Of a stretch of 40,585 nt of DNA, positions 33,960 to 40,585 are shown one piece after another. The stretch is from Sergeia podlipaevii (lineage: Eukaryota; Euglenozoa; Kinetoplastea; Trypanosomatida; Trypanosomatidae). The notes under the pieces were generated by a model that ran no database searches, was not told the DNA's origin, and saw only the letters and a list, made by a program, of their open reading frames with translations. Within the stretch, counting starts at the first letter, position 1. The number at the start of each line of letters is the position of its first letter. The DNA lies in the NCBI GenBank assembly GCA_030849805.1, contig JASANZ010002059.1, positions 1 to 40,585 on the forward strand. Reading direction: 5' to 3'. A program made the position numbers and the translations under genes.

Positions 33960-35393
33960 AGGGCATACGTGTAGTATCGTGTTTTTTTTATCTTTCTTTT
34001 TCTATCAGGATGAATATCCAAACTTTTTTTTTTTAGTACTGAGACGCTCACCTGTTTATATGCATGCATGCATATTCATATGAATCTCACTACCTGGAAA
34101 GTGGGAAATCACATGCGATTCCATACATTTAAGAGAGAAAAGTGAAATATATATATATACAACGAGATACATTAGCATTTTTCTGTTTAAATGTTTGTGT
34201 GTTTGTTCTGTTCTTGTGCGCATGTGGGCCTGTTTTCGGTTGGGATTGGATAAGAGATGGGAGGGGAAGATAGAGAGAACATGAGTGAAAACCCAGCTGA
34301 TTTGGAAAGGGAAGAGAAAAAGCGGAAAGCTGATGTATCGTTGTCCTTTTTCTTTGCGCACACGTAGTACGAATAACAAGGACATATTCGCGGCATACGT
34401 TTCTGTAGGCAGCTGGAGGGGGAGAGGGGAAGGTGGAAGTGCGAAGAATGGCAAGACACAACACAGATCCTCGCGTCCTTTTGTTTCTTTCTCTGAATAG
34501 AGTGCTTGTGTATGGAGAATGGGGAATCAATGAAATGAAGAAAGTTAGAGGAGACAGTGCTTGCGTGTGAAGCACTCATTTTTATATTTTAAAATTCTTT
34601 CTTCCTTCTCATTTTTCTTTTATCTGCTTTTGTTTTTGTGTGTAGTGTTGCGTTGCTCGGTTCTATGCAGTTTGTTTGCTCTTGATAAGTGTGTATTTTT
34701 GCCTTCCATTTTGAAAAGTTTAGTAGCGGAGTACACCTATTGTTAAAGGGCAGTTGGCCCGAGAGAAGGAGAATTCATTGATGGTATTCACACAGCTTCT
34801 CTTTTTTTTTTTTTTTTTAATAAGCTTCGTCACCACGTGACTATTCCAAAGAGGATAGCATAGACTAATTTGGCTCTTTACAAAAGGAAAGTTTTTTTTG
34901 AAAACAGGGTATTAATAGTAAACAATAAACCAAAAGCGAAGCAATTGCAACTCTCAAAGGTAGCACATGCTGGGGTGATAAAAACCATTGCCTTTTTTTC
35001 CCTGTCAGAAATGCTTTATGTTAAATTGTGATTGGTCACCTGAAGGCTATTTTTTTTTTGCTGTTGTAGTAGTATGGTTTACATTGAGCATTTGATTTTC
35101 CTTTTTCTCTTTCTTTCCCTTTCCTTTTGGATGATTGATAGCACAACTCCACACGGAGTCTTTTTTTTTTTTTTTTTTTTTAGGTGCCGCACTCACGCAC
35201 GCACACATACGTACACGCGCACACAAGATATAGAAGCGCTTTCATTCACTTCGAAGAACGCGCCATTCATCAACTTCTTTTTCCTTTTTTCCGGCAAGCT
35301 GGGAAAGTACTAACAATTATTGGCGGAGAGCCAAAAGAGAAAAGAAAAGGAGGCACGTTTTAATAACAAAAAGGGATATCAACGAAGGCGTAC
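33960..35393. other. long spacer, no gene seen
   Basis: In these 1.4 kb the only frames are short and low-complexity. They overlap poly-T, ATGC and TA repeats (34060-34073, 34147-34160), a T18 run at about 34801-34818 and a T22 run at 35160-35181. It is probably a long 3' UTR of the elongase plus the leader of the small gene at 35394. Confidence 0.65.
35160..35183 (+). promoter_or_regulatory. candidate spliced-leader acceptor for the 35394 gene
   Basis: An unbroken T tract is followed directly by AG at 35182-35183. No ATG occurs from here to 35394. A second tract at about 35275-35290 with AG near 35296 would give a shorter leader. Either way 35394 is the first ATG. Confidence 0.55.
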
Positions 35394-35699
35394 ATGGATC
35401 GGGTGCGAGAGATCTCCTTCAACTGGTTTGAAGACGAGGATCTTCTCTTTTTTCTTCTATTTCTTTCACTCCCGGCTACTCTACTTCTGCTTTGGTGCAT
35501 GCGCGTGGTGCACCGCGCGAACGTGAAAGTGCGCTATCCGGAGCAGAGCAGGACAGAAACATCGAGTGACGAGAGCTCCTCAGACAGTGGTGATGAAGCC
35601 GCCACTATGGAGGATGTCGTAGCGGCCGCGGCTGCCATGAATGCAGCTGACGACCCAGTCATTCGGCGCCGCCGGACACAGGAGGCGAGGAAAGGATAG
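35394..35699 (+). CDS. small single-pass membrane protein, unknown function
   Basis: The gene encodes 101 residues. A short acidic N-terminus (MDRVREISFNWFEDED) leads into a hydrophobic segment at about 17-36, then basic residues (MRVVHRANVKVRYPEQ) and a polar acidic/Ser-rich tail. The basic end RRRRTQEARKG closes the protein. The positive charges just after the membrane segment suggest that the C-terminal part faces the cytosol. Support for being real comes from a strong acceptor upstream, the first-ATG position, and composition richer in GC than the spacers on both sides. I do not recognise a family, and it lacks the Cys or His motifs of known small mitochondrial carriers. Confidence 0.65.
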   Translation: MDRVREISFNWFEDEDLLFFLLFLSLPATLLLLWCMRVVHRANVKVRYPEQSRTETSSDESSSDSGDEAATMEDVVAAAAAMNAADDPVIRRRRTQEARKG

Positions 35700-36136
35700 G
35701 AGAGGAGGAGAGAAAAATACCTTCACAGGGGGGATGTACACGCACCTGCTACATTTCTGTCCATTCTTTGCTATCGATATTGCGACACTCTGTTAAACTA
35801 TGTACACACGCACACACACAGGCACGTGAGAGAACAGGATATGTGTGCTGCTTGCACTTGTGCACCTTTACAGCATCATCACACGTACAAGACAGGAAAG
35901 TCACATTTGGGGGTAGAAGTCTCTACACTATCACTTCAGTTTTTTTTCCTCCTTTTCTTTGATTTTTCTTCTTTAAAAGAGGCAGGTGCATGCGCAAAAT
36001 CATCTATAAGCGTGGAAGGAATCAACAACAACAAAGACTCTCTAGTTGCACGAAGTAAAGGGGGGGGGTCCAACTAAGAATAGAATTGTATCCAGTACTT
36101 TTTGTTTTTTTTGCCACTCTATTTTTTTTTTTTAGT
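35700..36136. other. spacer with CA repeat and acceptor tracts
   Basis: No gene is supported. It contains a CA repeat at about 35803-35820, a pyrimidine tract at about 35940-35975 followed by AG near 35980, a G9 run at about 36060-36068, and a T13 tract at 36122-36133. Confidence 0.6.
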
Positions 36137-39055
36137 ATGTCAGTAGTGTCGCTATGTAATCGGGGGGCTACAGAGCTCTCTGAGGCCTCGGAACGCAAGT
36201 ATGGCTTACGCGAGGGAGCCCTGCGTAGAGCCGTCGTGCTCGACTTGGGAGGGAATAAACTGACCACGCTTCAACGCCCTATTGAAGTTGGTGGTGCGAT
36301 GAAAAGCCAAGTGAGTGTAAAGCGAAGAGCCTCAGCATCGCCTATGACAGATAGCACTTCCCTTGTAGTGGTTTCATCTTATAATCAGCAGCACCTCACT
36401 AAGAACATGAACGCTTCTCGTGAGTTATCTCTGGGTCACTCCCAGTCCCTATCATACAATGGACTTCAGTCCTGCAGCGCCTTGGCTCCCATGCAGTGGC
36501 TGGAGCATCTTTCTCTCCGCAACAACAAGTTGACTTCACTCACGGGACTTGCCGCCACTGCACGCACGCTCACAACACTTGTGGCGCCACATAACGAGTT
36601 GACGGACTTGACGGGCCTAGAAACGTGCCTGCAGCTCAAGTACATTGATCTCCGCTACAATAGACTGCGGTCTCTCCGGGGCCTACCGCGTGAGTTTCCT
36701 CTCTGGCTGAAGCCTTCATCAGGAAGGCCAACAGCAACTGCTGCTGCTTCTAGAGCTGATGTTTCCACAGAGCCGAAGGCAGCACCGGCAACAACGCGGA
36801 GCCATTCGACACTGGAGATATCACTGCCTTCTTCCTCCACGTCTTCAGATATTGACTTCCGCGACTTGCTTTCGGCCAGCACCAAAGTGCGGGTGCGAGG
36901 CTCTGAGGATGTGAACGCATTGCAATCACGAAAGGATGGCAAGTCTAGCAGTAACCCTACTCGCCGTGTGAGTAGGGTAGAGAGGGATGCATACGATGAC
37001 GAGGAGGATGAGGAGGAGGAGGATGACGCGGACGGCAAATTTCCTTTTCGTCAGCGAGGCACGCCAAAACTCTCCAAGAATGGAATTGTGCTCCTTCTTG
37101 GCCACAATGAGCTGCGCGGCAAGGTACTCATGTCGCTTTTCGCTCTCACTCGCGAAGAGATCTCCGAGTGCCCTCCTGCGCTCGCCACGTCGCCGTCGCT
37201 AGGGGTGACAGAAGCGGGAGAAGAGAGTGCTATACAAAACAATGAAAGTCGCTTGACCAGCAATGCCGTCAAGAGGGCTGCACTGCCTAAACGTCCTTGG
37301 GCACAAGCGCTGGCAGTCTTGGATATCTCTTTTAACTTCATAGAGGACGTTCATCACGTCGCACAACTGCTGCGTGGTATTGTCGATAACGCTGAGGAGA
37401 GAGGCAGTGGACGTGACAGAAGCAGCGCACCATGCGTGTATGTGAGCAGCAACGCTTTTGTTGTGAACGGCTCTCTCTCGAGTTATCTGCGATGCCTGCA
37501 GTGTGACGCACCATGCAAGTCTGTTCAACAAGCTACCATGCACGTGCATGTGGAGCCCTTCTGCAAGGGAGATCCGTTTTTCTCTGAGGAGCGGAGCGGC
37601 TGCGGCGGTGGTGGTGCCACGCGTAGTCGACAAGGATCTTACGGGCCCAACAAGGCCGAAGGCATTCACCGCCTTGTTGCCCATGCGTTGTTGCACATGT
37701 GTGGCCGGTGCTGTCACTCCAGCTCTAGCGATCCATCTCAGAAGGATCAGCAGCAGCAAAGCCTGGAAAGAAAGCACCACCCAGTGCGACTGCGCTTGGC
37801 GATGACCGGCGGCGAGGAAGCTGTCGAGGAAGCCTATTGTGCCCGAGAGAGGCAATCCACACAGCGAAGGCCACGTACCTCTGCGAGCAACGTGAGTGCG
37901 CTTTTCGGTGACAATGATGCAGGATTCACAAGGGCACCGCCGCAGTGGTCTCCACCGAGCAAGCTCTCTCCCTCTCGCGCTCGCCAGGAACAGCATCTTA
38001 GTGTGTTGGCCAGAGAGAGCGGCAACACAAGCAGCAATAGGGGTGGCGACTGCACTTATGACAACTCGCATATGAATCTCAGCACTCACAGCGTCGACAG
38101 AGGCCACATAGCAGGACCACTAGCCTCTACGCCCCTAGCCAAGAGTAGCGCTGTGCATGACACAAAAATCACTACGGGAAGCAGAAACCTCAACGAGTCG
38201 CCAGAAACTGTGTCGTCCTCTATGCACGCCCCTTGTGCGAAGGCCACCAAGAGCAAAGGTGGCGATACAAAGGAGGACGAGGATGTGTCAACGGGGTATG
38301 TTGTGTATCGCCATCGCGTTCCCCTGTTTGATAGTTCAGCAGATGCATCTCTGAACAGCGCTGCTACCGATGATGTCAGAGCAGCACAGCGACTTTTTAC
38401 GAGTAGCGGCAGTGTGAGCAGGAGAGCACAGGGCCCCAAGCTTGCTATGGAGCCCCAGTTTCATAGCTCATTGAGCTCTGCGCCAGTGCAGGATGCGTCA
38501 CAATTCGCAAAGCAACAGGCTATGCCAGAAGGGAAGGGGCTCCACACAGCAGGCAAGAGGTATTCGAATCAAGTGGCCTCTGCACCATCCTCACCACCAG
38601 TACTGCTACCACGGCCACTGGGGAGGGAGGCAGAGAAGAAGGAGTGGGCAATGCAAGTCGAGGCATTGCGTGTAGAGAATGCGACGCTGCGCAGGCACAA
38701 TGAGATTCTTGAAGAGCAACTTTGTGTGCTGCATGAAGGCGGTGCTGACGGCATTCGCAAGCTGTTCTCAGCCTCTGCGACTGCATCCCCTGCCTCCTCA
38801 ACCGTGGAACTGGTCGCCTTGCGAGCACAGCTTGGTGCTGCCATCGCGGGAAAGGTAACAGCTAAGCAGGAGGCCGACAGGCTGCGTGAGCAGGTGGCGT
38901 TTCTTGAGAGAGAGCTTGCCAGGACTCGCGCCGCGATAACGACGTCATCGTCGTCATATGTGGTACCTCTTGACGGCCCTGGAGTCCACTCTCCTGCCCA
39001 TGAATACCAATCATCGCTGCAGCACCAGCAGCAGAGGAGTCATCCATGGCGATGA
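36137..39055 (+). CDS. interrupted leucine-rich-repeat protein with C-terminal coiled coil
   Basis: The gene encodes 972 residues from the ATG at 36137. The upstream frame to 36086 has only a TTG and runs through the poly-T tract, so I reject it. Leucine-rich repeats appear near residues 33-46 (VVLDLGGNKLTTL), 122-136 (LEHLSLRNNKLTSLTGL), 145-160 and 167-183 (LKYIDLRYNRLRSLRGL). Two more repeats near 325 (IVLLLGHNEL) and 400 (LAVLDISFNFIEDV) are separated from them by a Ser/Thr- and Asp/Glu-rich insertion. The region about 470-830 is Ser/Arg-rich and probably disordered. A coiled coil at about 850-945 (ALRVENATLRRHNEILEEQL, then LREQVAFLERELARTRAAI) ends the protein. LRR plus coiled coil is common among axonemal and basal-body proteins, but no specific family is recognised. 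Confidence 0.85.
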   Translation: MSVVSLCNRGATELSEASERKYGLREGALRRAVVLDLGGNKLTTLQRPIEVGGAMKSQVSVKRRASASPMTDSTSLVVVSSYNQQHLTKNMNASRELSLGHSQSLSYNGLQSCSALAPMQWLEHLSLRNNKLTSLTGLAATARTLTTLVAPHNELTDLTGLETCLQLKYIDLRYNRLRSLRGLPREFPLWLKPSSGRPTATAAASRADVSTEPKAAPATTRSHSTLEISLPSSSTSSDIDFRDLLSASTKVRVRGSEDVNALQSRKDGKSSSNPTRRVSRVERDAYDDEEDEEEEDDADGKFPFRQRGTPKLSKNGIVLLLGHNELRGKVLMSLFALTREEISECPPALATSPSLGVTEAGEESAIQNNESRLTSNAVKRAALPKRPWAQALAVLDISFNFIEDVHHVAQLLRGIVDNAEERGSGRDRSSAPCVYVSSNAFVVNGSLSSYLRCLQCDAPCKSVQQATMHVHVEPFCKGDPFFSEERSGCGGGGATRSRQGSYGPNKAEGIHRLVAHALLHMCGRCCHSSSSDPSQKDQQQQSLERKHHPVRLRLAMTGGEEAVEEAYCARERQSTQRRPRTSASNVSALFGDNDAGFTRAPPQWSPPSKLSPSRARQEQHLSVLARESGNTSSNRGGDCTYDNSHMNLSTHSVDRGHIAGPLASTPLAKSSAVHDTKITTGSRNLNESPETVSSSMHAPCAKATKSKGGDTKEDEDVSTGYVVYRHRVPLFDSSADASLNSAATDDVRAAQRLFTSSGSVSRRAQGPKLAMEPQFHSSLSSAPVQDASQFAKQQAMPEGKGLHTAGKRYSNQVASAPSSPPVLLPRPLGREAEKKEWAMQVEALRVENATLRRHNEILEEQLCVLHEGGADGIRKLFSASATASPASSTVELVALRAQLGAAIAGKVTAKQEADRLREQVAFLERELARTRAAITTSSSSYVVPLDGPGVHSPAHEYQSSLQHQQQRSHPWR

Positions 39056-39386
39056 ATCCAAAATATAGATAAACATTTAAGCAACATGACATCATAGTAT
39101 ATCAGTGATTTCTTCCTTACTCCTTTTTGTTTTCTTCGCCCTCTTTGTTTCTATGATCCTATTGGCCTTTTTTTTTTACCCATTTTTCCTCCATCGAATG
39201 CGTTATTTTCTGATCTTCAATATCCTTTCCTCCTTCGCCTCTTTTCAAAAAAGAAAAAAAAAATAATCTATCTCTGTTCCTTTGTGAAGTTTATATCGTT
39301 CCCCAGCACACTATCAAATTCCTCTTTATACACTACACGGAAATACATACGTACATACACTCTCTTCTAGCATCCTAACAGCAGTC
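39056..39386. promoter_or_regulatory. spacer with spliced-leader acceptor for the V-ATPase d gene
   Basis: Pyrimidine-rich throughout, with T tracts near 39170-39178 and 39182-39192. A closer tract TCTCTTCT ends in AG at 39369-39370, 16 nt before the ATG at 39387. AG near 39251-39252 is an alternative. No gene is seen. Confidence 0.5.
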
Positions 39387-40451
39387 ATGCCGCGGGATAT
39401 GTTGACTTACAACGTCCATGAGGGCAACCTCGAGGCTATGGTGCACGGCTACCGTGATGCGCTGCTTCAACCGGAGGACTACAACAACCTGTGTCAGTGC
39501 GACAACCTCAACGACCTCAAGAGCCAGCTGCAGGTAACTGACTATGGTAACTTCCTACAGCAGGACGGCGTTCTCACTTCCCACGTCATCGTGGACCGCG
39601 CGCAGGAGGTGTTGGTGCGTCAGTTCCGTGAGCTGCGTATGTGGTCAGAGCCCCCACTGTGTGACTTCTTAGACTTCATCACGTATGAGTACATGATTTC
39701 CAACGTCCTGAAGCTGATTATCGCGAAGCGTAGCGGCCGTGCTAACCTGGCGCTGCTTACCAAGTGCCACCCACTTGGCGTCTTCCCCGAGATGCCCACA
39801 CTCGTCGCCGCCACTGATGTGCGCGAAATGTTCGAAGTGGTGCTCATCGACAGTCCTGTGGGGCGATTTTTTAGCGCCGACGGCAGTTTCGAGCGCGACT
39901 TGGACGAACTCTCTGTGGAATTTATCCGTGGCGTCCTCATGAAGAACTACTACGAGCAGTTTTACGACCTCTGCTACAACCTGGAAGGCGAAACCCGCGA
40001 GGTGATGTGTCCTCTGCTGTCGGCCGAGGCAGATCGCATGGTGCTCACCTTCACCATCAACACGTTTGGCATGCGCGAGATCACACCGGCTGACAGACGC
40101 AAGGTCTTTCCGAATATCGGCACACTTGTCGACGTGCACGACGACATTGCCGAGAGCGAGAATGAGGAACAGCTGCGCGACCGCCTGCGCCGCTTTCCAG
40201 AGTACTACGATCTTCTGGATGAAAGCCGGTCCATGGAGTCTGCAGGGAGGAAGTCTCTTGAGCGCCGCTTCGTTGAGATGTCCGTAGTGCTCTACAGCGA
40301 CGCCATGACGCGCCAATTTCAGTACGGCGTATTTTACGCCTACGTGAAGCTCAAGGAGCTAGAGGTGAACAATCTGCAGTGGATCTCTGACTGCGTGGTG
40401 CAGCAGATGCGCAACCGACTTCACGAGTACGTGAGCATTGTCGCGAGCTGA
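39387..40451 (+). CDS. V-type ATPase V0 subunit d
   Basis: The gene encodes 354 residues, almost exactly the length of human subunit d1 (351). The start MPRDMLTYNVHEGNLEAMVHG matches the family N-terminus (a phenylalanine/asparagine-rich opening leading to G-LEG-VRG). Further family text includes YNNLCQCDNLNDLKSQLQVTDYGNFL, FLDFITYEYMI, HPLGVFPEM and the acidic C-terminal segment before QWISDCVVQQMRNR. It is all-helical, without membrane segments. By family, it caps the membrane c-ring and couples it to the central stalk of the proton pump that acidifies lysosome-related organelles, acidocalcisomes and the contractile vacuole. The gene is complete in the window. Confidence 0.97.
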   Translation: MPRDMLTYNVHEGNLEAMVHGYRDALLQPEDYNNLCQCDNLNDLKSQLQVTDYGNFLQQDGVLTSHVIVDRAQEVLVRQFRELRMWSEPPLCDFLDFITYEYMISNVLKLIIAKRSGRANLALLTKCHPLGVFPEMPTLVAATDVREMFEVVLIDSPVGRFFSADGSFERDLDELSVEFIRGVLMKNYYEQFYDLCYNLEGETREVMCPLLSAEADRMVLTFTINTFGMREITPADRRKVFPNIGTLVDVHDDIAESENEEQLRDRLRRFPEYYDLLDESRSMESAGRKSLERRFVEMSVVLYSDAMTRQFQYGVFYAYVKLKELEVNNLQWISDCVVQQMRNRLHEYVSIVAS

Positions 40452-40585
40452 AATAGTGATCAGAGGAAGATATATATATAAGAGAGTGACGATGCGATGG
40501 ATGACGTAACGTTGCGTGTTTATGTCCCTGAGAGCGTTATTGCGCTTGGTTCATTTTTTTTTTTGTTATAGGAGTTTAGTTTGTA
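40452..40585 (+). other. 3' region of the V-ATPase d gene
   Basis: AT-rich with a TA repeat at about 40471-40480 and a T tract at 40555-40564 that could belong to the next gene's acceptor, beyond the window. Confidence 0.5.

Noticed and set aside
37199..38107. 302-codon open frame on the minus strand
   Set aside because: Antisense shadow of the LRR/coiled-coil gene; no acceptor tract in the right orientation and no recognisable domain.

Overview
This window looks like nuclear DNA of a trypanosomatid kinetoplastid. All eleven protein genes supported here lie on the + strand. They are intronless and separated by AT-rich, microsatellite-laden spacers with long polypyrimidine tracts followed by AG, which are the hallmarks of polycistronic transcription with spliced-leader trans-splicing. 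A paraflagellar-rod-like protein near the left end supports a flagellated kinetoplastid. The genus cannot be settled from sequence alone. Coding regions are clearly more GC-rich than the spacers, and the spacers are too AT-rich to look like Leishmania.

Layout, left block (1-18.4 kb): paraflagellar-rod-like coiled-coil protein (1680-3833); tail-anchored Ubc6/UBE2J-type ubiquitin-conjugating enzyme (5378-6415); large unknown coiled-coil protein (6965-11134); signal-anchored glutaminyl-peptide cyclotransferase of the M28 fold with large insertions (12370-15369); dipeptidyl peptidase III (15888-17930).

Middle block (18.4-21.9 kb): the one stretch that breaks the gene train. It has a tRNA-Arg(ACG) at 18817-18888, preceded by an inverted repeat with alternative pairings. 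About 3 kb without a credible gene follow. This stretch contains two diverged direct copies of a ~330 bp repeat, several strong hairpins, G-runs, a CA-rich segment on the left and GT-rich segments on the right. I read it as a candidate transcription boundary inside a directional gene cluster (termination near the tRNA, re-initiation in the GT-rich DNA), built partly from old retroposon-like repeats. This is the most interesting part of the window.

Right block (21.9-40.6 kb): SDS22/PPP1R7-like leucine-rich-repeat protein (21937-23166); prefoldin subunit 6 (23411-23833); 1862-residue coiled-coil protein of unknown function (24354-29942); mitochondrial protein with an NDUFA12/NDUFAF2-like domain (30836-32320); fatty acid elongase (33183-33959); small single-pass membrane protein (35394-35699); interrupted-LRR plus coiled-coil protein (36137-39055); V-ATPase subunit d (39387-40451).

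The neighbours do not form a functional pathway. As is usual in trypanosomatids, co-transcription does not imply shared function. The cluster mixes flagellar/cytoskeletal proteins, protein turnover and modification (E2, DPP III, QC, prefoldin), mitochondrial and lipid metabolism, and vacuolar acidification. No CRISPR, insertion sequence, rRNA or bacterial-type operon signal was seen.
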